Below the pieces are notes generated by a model. That model was not told the origin of the DNA and did not search any database. It saw nothing but the letters and a program-made list of their open reading frames with translations. A stretch of DNA of 64,000 nt from Paenibacillus sp. Root52. Lineage in GTDB: Bacteria; Bacillota; Bacilli; Paenibacillales; Paenibacillaceae. The stretch lies in NCBI RefSeq assembly GCF_001426865.1, contig NZ_LMFO01000001.1:985602-1049601 (forward strand). The letters are read 5' to 3'. The stretch's first letter is position 1. Each line of letters opens with the position of its first letter. A program made the translations under genes and the position numbers. This document shows positions 17,289-27,500 of the stretch, one piece after another.

Positions 17289-18932
17289 TTATTTATTCGC
17301 ATTAATAATTTCATTAACTTCCTGTGTAATTTGGTCGCCACCAAGCTTTTTCCAATTGGCAACAAAATTTTCAAACTCATCGATAGGCAGATTACCATAA
17401 ATAATCTTCAAGAACGTTTCTGCTCTTAATTTATCCAAGGTTGCCTGTTTCGTGTTCATCGTTCTTGTCGGTGCGTAAATGAACTCATTCATGACAATCA
17501 GATCGTTGTCACGATAATGTTTAATGACTGCCTGGGAGCTCTCTGGACCAAAGATTCGTTCCATATGCCATTTATCCAGATTGCCGTTACGGTAATCCAT
17601 AATATCATCATAGAAGAGTTTGGCTTCCAGCTCTAATCCGGATGTATCGCCTGATTTTAGCGCTTGCGCTACTTCATCTTGAGCTTTTACATTTTTGTTC
17701 GCCGGAAGATTAGATACCGTTGCATTATGGAAACCAAGTCCGGTTAGACCATTCAGGTATTTTTCACGCTCGGTCTTGGCAGACTCGCCAAACATCTTCT
17801 CTGCTTGGAAATTCAACAGCTTAACGACTGCCTCAGGATGCTCATATCCTTTGCGGACAGCAAAGATTCCACCAAGACTCAGGTGATTTTGTGTCTTTGC
17901 AGGTTCTGTATCAATGGATTGCACTGGATACGGCAGCCAATCTACGTTCTTATCCTTCTTGATCATACTGCTGACCTGGAACGGAGCCCATTGAGGCAGG
18001 AAGAACATGCCTGACTTGCCTGCGTTCACATCCTCCATCATCTTCGCAAAATCCTTAACCCCGAATTCAGGGTCAATGACACCTTTCTGATATAGATTTT
18101 GCAGCTCTCGCAATCCTTCTTTCACTTCAGGTTGAATGGTTCCATTCACGACTTGACCTGAAGCATCCTTAATCCACGTTTCCAGATATCCATGGTAACC
18201 CAGCAAGAACGCGTTAATCGGTAAATCCTTGTTCAATGCGATCCCGAAAGTATCGTCCTTTCCATTGCCATCCGGATCTTCAAACGTAAATGCCTCTGCA
18301 ATCTTAATGACATCTTGCATCGATTTTGGGGCTTCCAACCCTACGTTTTTGAGCCAGTCTTGACGAATCCAAATCATGTCGGAAGAATCAAGTGAACCCG
18401 GGAAACTGACCATGGCGTATATTTTGCCATCTTTGGTTACCGGCTTTAATCCCGCTCCATCCTCAGCGGACATAAATTCTTTTACTAGATCTGATGCATA
18501 TTTATCATACACCTCTGTGAGATCCTCAATCATACCTGCTTCATACAATTGCTCGAATTGCACAGCACTAACTTTCAACACATCGGGTAAATCACCACTA
18601 GCGAGCGTAACGTTCATTTTATCATTGTAGTTAGCATCAGGAACAATCCATTCGTACGATACGTCAATGCCTAGTTCATCCATGTAGCCTCTCGTCCAGA
18701 TGTTCTTGGCATGTGTATCTCCAGAAGCTAATGATTCTTTGCCTGTCTCATTCATGGTAGAGGTGAGCTTAATCGGTGGATCATATTTGGTAAGCGGCCC
18801 TCCAGCATCTTGCTGATTACTTGGCTTGGCCTCCTCCTCCCCGCTACCTGCGCCCGATGAGCACGCAGCGAGTGTTGCCGCCAAAACCATGGATAAAGTA
18901 AGTAATGAGAATCTTTTAAATGACACTTTCAT
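17289..18932 (-). CDS. CUT1 extracellular sugar-binding lipoprotein of the arabinan cluster
   Basis: A 547-aa solute-binding protein with signal sequence and lipobox LAACSS (cysteine near residue 24). The mature part has FEDPDGNGKDDTFGI and IYAPTRTMNTKQATLDKL, typical of LplA-like oligosaccharide binders. The ATG at 18932 follows AAAAAGGGGGATTCGC. It is the last gene of the minus-strand arabinan cluster, separated from yesN-like by 119 bp that contain a candidate cre site, so it may have its own promoter. From the GH43 and GH51 neighbours the ligand is probably an arabino-oligosaccharide. Confidence 0.9.
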   Translation of the reverse strand: MKVSFKRFSLLTLSMVLAATLAACSSGAGSGEEEAKPSNQQDAGGPLTKYDPPIKLTSTMNETGKESLASGDTHAKNIWTRGYMDELGIDVSYEWIVPDANYNDKMNVTLASGDLPDVLKVSAVQFEQLYEAGMIEDLTEVYDKYASDLVKEFMSAEDGAGLKPVTKDGKIYAMVSFPGSLDSSDMIWIRQDWLKNVGLEAPKSMQDVIKIAEAFTFEDPDGNGKDDTFGIALNKDLPINAFLLGYHGYLETWIKDASGQVVNGTIQPEVKEGLRELQNLYQKGVIDPEFGVKDFAKMMEDVNAGKSGMFFLPQWAPFQVSSMIKKDKNVDWLPYPVQSIDTEPAKTQNHLSLGGIFAVRKGYEHPEAVVKLLNFQAEKMFGESAKTEREKYLNGLTGLGFHNATVSNLPANKNVKAQDEVAQALKSGDTSGLELEAKLFYDDIMDYRNGNLDKWHMERIFGPESSQAVIKHYRDNDLIVMNEFIYAPTRTMNTKQATLDKLRAETFLKIIYGNLPIDEFENFVANWKKLGGDQITQEVNEIINANK

Positions 18933-18978
18933 GCGAATCCCCCTTTTTCTCCTCCGTGAGGTATATGTTCATTTTATT

Positions 18979-18993
18979 AAGAAAGCGCTACCA
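18979..18993. promoter_or_regulatory. Candidate CcpA (cre) site upstream of the binding-protein gene
   Basis: AAGAAAGCGCTACCA differs at one defined position from the cre consensus WTGNAANCGNWNNCW and contains the core GAAAGCGCT. It lies 47-61 bp upstream of the start codon, fitting catabolite repression of sugar uptake. Confidence 0.55.
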
Positions 18994-19051
18994 CTTCGAG
19001 TGGACGCCGTTTACATCTGGTATCTTTAATTGACCACTTGATAGGGATACA

Positions 19052-20710
19052 CTAGTTTTTTTGGTCTCGAAACTCCTGAGGCGTACAACCCGTAGCTTTT
19101 TTGAAGAACCGGTAGAAATAATGCTGATCACTGAAGCCCACTTTGGCGGATATTTCATGCATTTTACACGCAGAACCTAGCAGCAATTCCTTACTAAGCT
19201 CAATTCGCCGTTCATGGATATAGTCCGATATCCCATTACCTGTAACCCGTTTGTACCACCGCGATAGATAGGAAGGATTCAATGAAACTTCTTGAGCGAT
19301 TCGAGTCAGGGAGAGATCGTCTGCTAGATGATGCTTGATATATAGATGAATGGTCGTTAGAATCTGAGACTGATCATGTAGACGTGTATTGCTCCTTTTG
19401 GAAATAATCCATTCAAATGCCGATCGATAGAAGATAACTAATTCGTGCCACGGCGTTTGGATATCAAAATGCAACATTTGAGTCAACTCCATTTCCTCCA
19501 TCGCGGATTCATACAATCCTATCTCTTGTAGCACTTCGATTAATGCATTCGCTGCTCCGGTATAAATCTTCATGCGGAAGAACGGATCTTGTAGTCCCTC
19601 GATGGATACCTCCGTCCACTTCTCGAACGAATCCATCCACTCCTGCTCCCCTGCTACAATCCGAGCTTTGATCTGATCCATGTGCAATGCTGCAACTGCC
19701 TGACGGTTTACGACATTGGGTGTGTAATTAAGTGCATGCTGCACCTGCACACGTAATAATTTTTCCATACCAAGTCCAGGGCCTGCATGCACCGACAAGC
19801 GCAATTGAGCGATCGCCGTATTCAGTTCCATCCAGTCCACCACCTGATCACTGACCATAATGGATACCGACAGATTCAGGCAATCCGCACAAGATTGTTG
19901 CACAGATTCCAGGGTTCCATATACGAAACGGAGCGTCTGCTCTCGTTTCTCTTGCTGGTTGGTCGCAAAGTGTGCATCCTGAGCGGATGGCTGAATGATG
20001 CAGGCAATCACTTGTAGATCGAGATCAACCGACTTCACAATCGTTTTGTCCTGGAGCAACTCCTCTGCGACGTTAGCCACTGCATAACGAATCAGGCTCC
20101 GATCCGCATGAGATTGATAAGTGTTCCACTCTTCAACACGTATAATGATAGGAATAACAGGCTCTTCAGATCGGAAATGAAGCTGCACGGCATCCAATTC
20201 TTCTTGAAGCGAAGCCAGTTCGTACCTTTCCGTTCGTTTCATGACATCAAGTAACAGTTGGCGTTGCAGTTGAGGTAAAGCTCTAGGCAACTTACTGCGG
20301 AACCAAGCATTCTGGTAGCGAAAGTCATTTTCTTCTGCAAGTTGCTGCAAAGCCCGGTCTACAGCAGCACGAATATGACTCATACCTTCCGTTTTCAGTA
20401 GGTAATCTACCACACAAGGATTACGAATGGCTTGGTGCGCATAATCAAATTCATTGTGACCTGTGAGCAGTAACACCTTGCATCTCGGCCAGCGATCTAC
20501 AATTTTATCGATAAGCTCCATGCCATCCATACCAGGCATGCAAATGTCACTCAGCACAAGATCAATTTTGACCGAATTCAACCATTCGATTGCTTCATAA
20601 GCTGAATAGGCCTTAATGATCTCCATATCATGAATATTTGTTTTCTGAAAGAATGCATATAATCCATCCAAAATAACAGGTTCATCATCCACAATAAGCA
20701 TCCGCTGCAT
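19052..20710 (-). CDS. YesN-like response regulator, AraC-type DNA binding
   Basis: A 552-aa regulator. Residues 1-120 are a receiver domain: MLIVDDEPVILDGL, phosphorylation site in DLVLSDICMPGMDG, and KVLLLTGHNEFDYA. A long middle segment follows, and the last 100 residues are an AraC-type HTH: SLTRIAQEVSLNPSYLSRWYK and MHEISAKVGFSDQHYFYRFFKKATGCTPQEF. The start is placed at ATG 20710, not the GTG at 20722, because AGGTGA lies 8 nt before it. Partner of the adjacent YesM-like kinase, 4 nt apart. It probably activates the arabinan genes. Confidence 0.9.
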   Translation of the reverse strand: MQRMLIVDDEPVILDGLYAFFQKTNIHDMEIIKAYSAYEAIEWLNSVKIDLVLSDICMPGMDGMELIDKIVDRWPRCKVLLLTGHNEFDYAHQAIRNPCVVDYLLKTEGMSHIRAAVDRALQQLAEENDFRYQNAWFRSKLPRALPQLQRQLLLDVMKRTERYELASLQEELDAVQLHFRSEEPVIPIIIRVEEWNTYQSHADRSLIRYAVANVAEELLQDKTIVKSVDLDLQVIACIIQPSAQDAHFATNQQEKREQTLRFVYGTLESVQQSCADCLNLSVSIMVSDQVVDWMELNTAIAQLRLSVHAGPGLGMEKLLRVQVQHALNYTPNVVNRQAVAALHMDQIKARIVAGEQEWMDSFEKWTEVSIEGLQDPFFRMKIYTGAANALIEVLQEIGLYESAMEEMELTQMLHFDIQTPWHELVIFYRSAFEWIISKRSNTRLHDQSQILTTIHLYIKHHLADDLSLTRIAQEVSLNPSYLSRWYKRVTGNGISDYIHERRIELSKELLLGSACKMHEISAKVGFSDQHYFYRFFKKATGCTPQEFRDQKN

Positions 20711-20714
20711 ATGT

Positions 20715-22475
20715 TCATTCACCTCTCCACGGCAGATTTATAATGATGCATAGACCACCCAAACGACTGCGCTCGGCAACGAGGCCATAGTCTGCACCAA
20801 ACTTAATTTGTAATCGTTGATGCACGTTAATCAGACCCGTAATCTCTTCATGTTCATAGCGTAGAACGGATTCTTGAAAAGTGCTCTCTAGGGAATGTTG
20901 CAGATCGTGCAGAGCGCCATCGGTCAACTGATCCCCATCGTCTTCAATTCGGATAGCAAGCCTGTCCTGCTCGGAATGATATGATAACTTCAGTAATCCC
21001 CCGCGGCTGCGCTTGGATAGCGCATACTCAAAAGCATTTTCTACAATTGGCTGGATAATCACCCGCGGAATTGCAATCGCATTGTAAGCTGCATTCATAG
21101 GTTCCACCTCTAACTGTATCCTTGAACCGAATCGGATCTGTTGAATAGATGCATAGATCATCGCATGTTCAATCTCAGCACCCAGAGAAACCTCGGATTG
21201 CGAATCTCGTGTCATATATCTGAAATACTGGCCTAGATAGTCGGTGAATTCCTGAATTAATTCGACATGTTCAACCTCTGCCATCTGTTTAATACTAAAC
21301 AGGCTGTTATACAGAAAGTGGGGCTGAATCTGTGATTGAAGATGCTTCAACTCAGCCTCACTGGTTCGAATACGAGCAACATAATTCTCTTCAATCAGTA
21401 CATGTAAGCGTTCTATCATGTGATTGAAGCGAGAGTACAAATAACCAAATTCATCCCCTCTAGAATGCGGAATCCGCGTCAGGGTATGCCCCTGCTCTGT
21501 CATTCGAAACCCTTTCACTAGTGCAGATAGCGGCTTGTGAATCGATCGATAAATGGAAAATGAGAAAATCATTATGATGACAATGGAAATAAGGGTTGAG
21601 ATCCACAACCATAACTTATATTGTTCCAGCGGTGCTTCAAGCACATCTTCAGCAATGCTGGACGTTAGGGTGAACGAATGATCTGCGTCATATAGAGCAT
21701 AATGCAAGAATTCGTCTGAATGATATCTCGTAATCTGCGATGATTCAGAGGTAGGCTCTATCTGTGATGGTCGTTTCTGAACGGATGCAGCTTGGTCGGA
21801 AGAGGAAATCACAACCTGCTGCTTATCTCCAAAACTCAGAGTGATATCACTGCCACCCGTTTCAGAAAGCTGCTGCAATCTCTGCTTCAGTTCTCCAGAC
21901 GATAAACGAATGCCTAATATGAAATTGGGAGCTTCCTCATAGTTCATGTTGTATGGATTGCTTTTGAGAAAAAAAAGATCGCTGCCCGAATAGGACAACT
22001 CCCCATTCAGGTTACCCATCGTTGTCAGCAGGTTCTGCCATTCCTGATCCTCTACATTTCGAATACCATCAACCGCGCTTACACGCTTGTGTAAGGTGGG
22101 TACATAATAGACAACATCGCTTATGTATGGGCTTGTCACCATAATCTGACTGAGCTTCTGATGAATGTCGTTCAAACTAGACGTTACTTCATACCTGCTC
22201 ATAATGGCTGCACGGGTGCTTAGTGTAGACATCAATTCATCAAATGAAAATTCATTGACTAAGCCACTCATGCGTTCTAACTCAAACTGTAAGTGATTGT
22301 GGTAAAAATGTAACTTGGATTCATGAGCACGTTCCACTTCTGATTGCATCTGAGTAGAGCTGTAATGTGTAATCATGATGCTCATTCCGTACAACGGAAG
22401 AATAACAAGCACAAATGCCACGATAAGTTTGACAACAATGGATTGGTTTTTCCATCTGCCACTGAAGATTCGCAT
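20715..22475 (-). CDS. YesM-like sensor histidine kinase
   Basis: A 586-aa membrane kinase: TM1 near residues 15-35, an extracellular sensor domain to about 285, TM2 (LWISTLISIVIIMIFSFSIY), a HAMP domain, then a His_kinase domain with the phospho-acceptor block LKHLQSQIQPHFLYNSLFSIKQ and a HATPase with VIIQPIVENAFEYAL and IEDDGDQ. It senses extracellular sugar or a liganded binding protein and phosphorylates the YesN-like regulator encoded next. GGAGAGGAG precedes ATG 22475. A terminator lies just upstream (22501-22526), so expression may depend on read-through from the permease genes. Confidence 0.92.
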   Translation of the reverse strand: MRIFSGRWKNQSIVVKLIVAFVLVILPLYGMSIMITHYSSTQMQSEVERAHESKLHFYHNHLQFELERMSGLVNEFSFDELMSTLSTRAAIMSRYEVTSSLNDIHQKLSQIMVTSPYISDVVYYVPTLHKRVSAVDGIRNVEDQEWQNLLTTMGNLNGELSYSGSDLFFLKSNPYNMNYEEAPNFILGIRLSSGELKQRLQQLSETGGSDITLSFGDKQQVVISSSDQAASVQKRPSQIEPTSESSQITRYHSDEFLHYALYDADHSFTLTSSIAEDVLEAPLEQYKLWLWISTLISIVIIMIFSFSIYRSIHKPLSALVKGFRMTEQGHTLTRIPHSRGDEFGYLYSRFNHMIERLHVLIEENYVARIRTSEAELKHLQSQIQPHFLYNSLFSIKQMAEVEHVELIQEFTDYLGQYFRYMTRDSQSEVSLGAEIEHAMIYASIQQIRFGSRIQLEVEPMNAAYNAIAIPRVIIQPIVENAFEYALSKRSRGGLLKLSYHSEQDRLAIRIEDDGDQLTDGALHDLQHSLESTFQESVLRYEHEEITGLINVHQRLQIKFGADYGLVAERSRLGGLCIIINLPWRGE

Positions 22476-22500
22476 GTTTCTCCTCTCCTTTCCTCCAAGG

Positions 22501-22526
22501 AAAAAAAGGAGCCGACAATCGGCTCC
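22501..22526 (-). terminator. Internal terminator between permease and kinase genes
   Basis: On the minus strand GGAGCCGA, loop TTG, TCGGCTCC, then seven T residues. A textbook terminator only 25 bp before the kinase start codon, leaving little room for a separate promoter. Confidence 0.8.
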
Positions 22527-22554
22527 TCCACATCAGTGTTCCTCTTCACAAATC

Positions 22555-23445
22555 TTATCCCTTCACACTTCCAACAACAAGCCCATGAACAAAATATCTC
22601 TGCAGAAAAGGGTACACAAGCAAGATGGGAATGACAGACAAGAAGATCTGTGATGCTTGTGTTGTTCTATCCGATACTTGACTGAGCAAGGTTGCATCTT
22701 CCAAAGTCATCATCTCACTCTGTATCATGGTCACTTGCTGCAGCATAGATTGTAGATAGGTAGCTAATGGGTAATGTTCCGGGCTCTTCATATAGATCAT
22801 GCCATCAAACCATGCATTCCAGTGGCCGACCATCGCGAACAACGTAATGGTTGCAATGCTTGGCAGTGAAATGGGCAGATAGATACTCCATAGCGTTCGT
22901 GCATGTCCCGCTCCATCCATCCATGAGGCTTCTTCCAATTCCTTCGGCAAACCTCTGAAGAAATTCAGCATTAGCAGTACATTAAAGATCGGTACCGCTC
23001 CTGGCAAAATTAATGCCCAGATGGAATCGAGCAACCCGGCTTCCTTCACTACGAGATACCCTGGGATAAGCCCTCCACTGAATAACATCGTGAAGACAAA
23101 AATCCATGCATATGCTGTTCTTGCTCTGAATTTAGTTGCTTCCTTAGAGAGTGGATAAGCTACCAGAATCGTAAAGATTAGGTTGACAGAAACACCCAAC
23201 ACGACGCGAAGTAGACTTGTACCGAAGGAATTAAGAAATTGTTGATTTTCCAAAATGTATTTATACGATGATAGCGTGAAATCCACGGGCCAGAAGGTCA
23301 CACTGCCTGCTTTTACCGCATCGCTAGAGCTAAACGAAATAGCTAGTATATTCACGATCGGAAATAGACATAGCAAGGCAAGAATCGTAAGAATGACGTA
23401 ATTGAATCCCAGAAACCAGCGATAAGCTCTCGATGCATGATGCAT
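22555..23445 (-). CDS. CUT1 sugar ABC transporter permease (LplC-like)
   Basis: A 296-aa permease with about six helices. The EAA loop is PKELEEASWMDGAGHARTLWSIYLPISLP and the C-terminus is LQRYFVHGLVVGSVKG, both typical of LplC/YtcP. AAGGAGG lies before ATG 23445, and 15 nt separate it from the LplB-like gene. With that protein it forms the channel for the arabino-oligosaccharide importer; the ATPase must be supplied in trans. Confidence 0.92.
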   Translation of the reverse strand: MHHASRAYRWFLGFNYVILTILALLCLFPIVNILAISFSSSDAVKAGSVTFWPVDFTLSSYKYILENQQFLNSFGTSLLRVVLGVSVNLIFTILVAYPLSKEATKFRARTAYAWIFVFTMLFSGGLIPGYLVVKEAGLLDSIWALILPGAVPIFNVLLMLNFFRGLPKELEEASWMDGAGHARTLWSIYLPISLPSIATITLFAMVGHWNAWFDGMIYMKSPEHYPLATYLQSMLQQVTMIQSEMMTLEDATLLSQVSDRTTQASQIFLSVIPILLVYPFLQRYFVHGLVVGSVKG

Positions 23446-23460
23446 GTTCTTGCCTCCTTT

Positions 23461-24366
23461 CTAGAAAATCCGATAATTAGCTAAGCGGTAAGCCAAGAAA
23501 TAACCAAGCCCGATAAAAATGAAAGATACAACGGATTTAATGAGTCCTAATGCGGTGGAAACTGAATATTGCGCATCTTGTAAGCCGATTCGATAGATCA
23601 TCGTATCCAGGATATCCCCTGATTCATAAACTAGTGGATTGTACAGGTTGAACACTTGGTCGAAACCACCATTAAGCACGTTGCCAAGACTAAGGGTGAC
23701 CATCAAGATTACAATTGGACGAATCCCGGGCAGCGTGATATGCCATGTCTGTTTCCAGCGCCCAGCGCCATCCATAACAGAAGCCTCATAGAGCGACTTA
23801 TCTATATTGGTGAGTGCTGCTAAATAGATAATTGTACCAAACCCGAATTCTTTCCACTGATCCGTGATGACGAGTATGTAGGGAAACCATTCGTTGCTGG
23901 CCAAGAATTGGATCGGTTCTACACCGATCGCTCGCAGTAACATGTTTACGATACCACTGCTGGGTGACAGCACATCAACAATGATTCCCGCTAAGATAAC
24001 CCACGAAAAAAAGTGAGGCATGTAGATCACCGTTTGAATTGTTCGTTTGAAGCCCGTTTTCCGTACTTCATTCAGTAATAAAGCAACCAGGACGGGAATG
24101 ACAAGACCAGACACAATCTTCATCACTGAAATAAATACCGTGTTCCATACCACTTGACTGAAACCTGGCAGATCAAATAAATATCTGAAATTGTCCAGTC
24201 CAACCCAACTCGTGTTTTTGAAGCCACCGATCGGCGAGAAGTTTTGGAATGCAATGGACAGGCCTGCCATTGGAATGTAACCGAATACAATAATAATGAT
24301 CAGACCCGGTAGAATCATAAGATGAAGCGGAATGTTTCGTATAAATTGTCTGTAGTTGGAACGCAT
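23461..24366 (-). CDS. CUT1 sugar ABC transporter permease (LplB-like)
   Basis: A 301-aa permease with about six helices. The first helix is HLMILPGLIIIIVFGYIPMAGLSIAFQNF; the EAA loop is DKSLYEASVMDGAGRWKQTWHITLPGI. AAGGAGGAGA precedes ATG 24366. First gene of the permease-YesM-YesN-binding-protein run. It lies 189 bp downstream of the GH51 gene and beyond a terminator, with a TATAAT hexamer (24390-24395) close upstream, so it probably has a promoter of its own. Confidence 0.92.
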   Translation of the reverse strand: MRSNYRQFIRNIPLHLMILPGLIIIIVFGYIPMAGLSIAFQNFSPIGGFKNTSWVGLDNFRYLFDLPGFSQVVWNTVFISVMKIVSGLVIPVLVALLLNEVRKTGFKRTIQTVIYMPHFFSWVILAGIIVDVLSPSSGIVNMLLRAIGVEPIQFLASNEWFPYILVITDQWKEFGFGTIIYLAALTNIDKSLYEASVMDGAGRWKQTWHITLPGIRPIVILMVTLSLGNVLNGGFDQVFNLYNPLVYESGDILDTMIYRIGLQDAQYSVSTALGLIKSVVSFIFIGLGYFLAYRLANYRIF

Positions 24367-24389
24367 ATGCTGTCTCCTCCTTCAGTTTA

Positions 24390-24395
24390 ATTATA
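24390..24395 (-). promoter_or_regulatory. Possible -10 hexamer for the permease operon
   Basis: A perfect TATAAT on the minus strand, 24 bp upstream of the LplB-like start, lies after the GH51 terminator. No good -35 is visible, as expected for a promoter that needs an activator such as the YesN-like protein. Confidence 0.4.
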
Positions 24396-24464
24396 GGAGT
24401 AGGCAGAATTGGGCCATAGTGTAGGCTATTGACTTTAGGTATCTTTTGTTGACTCATCAATTAC

Positions 24465-24522
24465 AAATAAAAAATACCCCCATCCGTAGAAAATAACCTG
24501 TTTTCTACACGATGGAGGTATG
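24465..24522 (-). terminator. Terminator of the GH51 gene
   Basis: On the minus strand a long stem joins TACCTCCATC..GTAGAAAA with TTTTCTAC.GATGGGGGTA, followed by TTTTTTATTT. It stands between the GH51 gene and the permease genes. Confidence 0.8.
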
Positions 24523-24555
24523 ATTTACCGTTGAATCGCTTTACTTTTTAGCTGT

Positions 24556-27500
24556 TTATACGAGCTTCATAACTAATACGTTCACTGAATTCGCCGGTAA
24601 ACGAAGTATGGCTGTCTCTCCCTGTAGATTCACCTTCTGTTCGACCGGGATGACCTTCTCATCATTCTTTTGGTTAACATTCGGGATGTGAACTAAACTC
24701 TCGTCCCCACTGACTGTAATCCATGTTGCCTCTGATGTTACTTGCAGGTGTTCGAGCTGAAGCTGCGTTGCTTTCTCTACAGGATCAGCATTAACCATTT
24801 TCACATACACATGCTTATCATCTCTCGTAACGGAGTGGAACACCTCGCGATTGTACGCCTCTAACTTGTAGTAGAGCTTCTTACTTGATGTATGTCCGTC
24901 TGTATAGGAGCAGAGGAGTCGATCTCCAGTATTACCGCCATAATTGACTGTGATTGTATACAATGTATCATCCGTTAGTGGTTCATAGTTCGCAGCTCTG
25001 AGATTGCCCGCTGCCGAGCTAGAAGAATAATCGCCCAGCGTGTATCCTTCAATACCTTGTTTGTACACTTTAACTCCGGTTGCATGCCCGTCATACGCAA
25101 TAGCATACTCTGTGACATCTTTGTTCTCAGGTGTGATATCGGTTAGACCTACACCAACATAGAAACCATCATCACCCGATACCCGCCGAGCCTGCACCTG
25201 TACTTGGTAATTGGTCCATTCCTCATCAAGCAAATAAATTCCGTTTAGGCCGCTTTCCTGCGCCTCTAATCGTAATCCGTTACCTGGTTCCAGCGTATAT
25301 CCTACCGAACCAGGAATAAGTGACCATATTTCGCTAAGCTCGTTCTGTTCTCTAAAGTCCTCTTCAAGCAGAACGCTGCCATCTTGATTGGAAGTGACTT
25401 TAATGCTCTTAACTACGATATCAGCATTACCCGTCGCAATCTCAATTCCTCCACGCGGGATCAGCTCTAGCTGTTTGCCTTTGTTGTACGTTCTGAATGA
25501 AGTACCCAGCACTTCTTTTCCTACATGCTTCGCAAAGAGCTGCTGCACATAATAATTGGGTGTGAACCATACCGTCTCGTCATCAAACCAAATGCAGTCC
25601 GGTGTCCAGCGATAGGTTCCATCGGTTAACACTTTATTAAATAACGGCGCATAGGCTGCCAAGCGCACGACATCCGCATTATTTTCGAATCCGGTCATCA
25701 CTGCAGCTTCAGCAACAGCGCCAGCAAGTGTATTTTTATCTGTCGATGCATATTCACCTACAAACACCTTGGACGTCTGTTTCCAGTCGATACTACCATC
25801 CGCATGGTAAGCTCGATCATAGTAATTATAGCGATCCGCATTGTTCAGCAAATATTCATTCGAACGATAGTAGTGCTCATCTGCAATCGTATCCATGTAA
25901 TCCTGCTGATGTTCATACCAATTCACTGTCTCTGTAATTACTTCCGAACCATCTGCAAATGCAACCTGTGCCGACCCGGTGAGATTACCACTTAGGAATT
26001 TCCATCCCTCCTGATACGCATCATCATCCGCCTGAGCACCAACCGTTGAAATGATATGCAGCTCATGTTCCGGATAGTGAAGCTTCATGTACGCATCAAT
26101 GGATGTTTTGAACACTTCAAAGTTAGCAAAAAACTCGGTTCCCCAGTTCTCATTACCTACCCCCAGGTAACGAAGATCGAAAGGCTCAGGATGTCCCATC
26201 TGCGCACGTAGCGAAGCCCATTCATTATTCTCCATATCAACACTTAGCGCAAAATCAATAAGATCCGTAAAGTTCTTGATATAATATTCCCGCAGCGCAC
26301 CACCGGCTGGATGAGCATAATCCGAACGCGCCTGACAAAGGACACCACAAGCCATTACCGGCACTGGCAAAGCATTTAAGTCCTCCGCCAGTTGGAAATA
26401 TTCCATATAACCGAGACCCATAGTCATCATATATCCCCAGACATTGTAGTTCTCTTTGCGAAGCTCAACCTCACCTACGGAGTCCTTCCAATCATAGACA
26501 TTCTCCCATATAAATGAGCCTTCTGAGATACAGCCTCCCGGAAACCGTAGAAATGTCGGATGCAGATCTACAAGCGCCTGAATGAGATCTTTCCGAAGCC
26601 GGTAGTTTGGATTCCCCTTATAGTTCGCATGTGCAGAACTGGAATCACCTTGTTCGTTCGGTGCTGCTCCCCATACATCCTGCGGCATTAATGACACCAT
26701 ATCGATGGAGATTTCACCCGCAAAGCTCAGTACCAATTGTCCCATTGCAGTTGCCGTTCCGGTTAATACGAGGTTGGCTGAAGCCTGTTGCGTACTTACA
26801 CCATACTTCTTCCAAGTGCCTCCCCCATCTACATGCAAAACGACGGGTTCACTGATGGAATATTGATTCGCATCCTGCAACTGCACGGTTATCGTACCTG
26901 GAGCATCCGCTTTGGCCCATATTGTGAAGTTATAATGCTCCCCTTGTTGGATCGACATTGCGCAATGCTGATTGGAGTCTGAGAAACCACGGTTACGAAT
27001 GGTTGCACCATCTTGGACAGTCACATAGTAAGCATTCGTCTCCGGATCATCTACTCCAAAGTGCTCATTCAATCCACCCGTCTGCTGTACAATCATGCGA
27101 TCTGTGTCCCCGGACCAAGCAAACAAAGGCTCACGATTCCGCCCCGTCGAACAACCACACTCTCCTGATGCATGTGAGTACGTATCGAAGGCAAACGATT
27201 CAAACGAACGATTCTGCACCAGTTCTGCGTAAATGCCCCCATCGGCAGCATTGTTGATGTCCTCGTAGAACAAACCATACATCACTTCACTGATATCAGC
27301 GACCTTCTGATCCCCATGAATGGTGATGGAATATGGAGGTAAATGTTCAGGCAATACGGAAACATCATAATGCTTGCTGATTGTACTGCTGCCCTTCGTT
27401 AACAAAGCGCTTAAACGGACTTCTTGCGGCGAAGTAACCGTCTGGATCTTCCCATCATGCGATAGAAACTCAGGCTGGTTAGACTGCCATTGTACATCCA

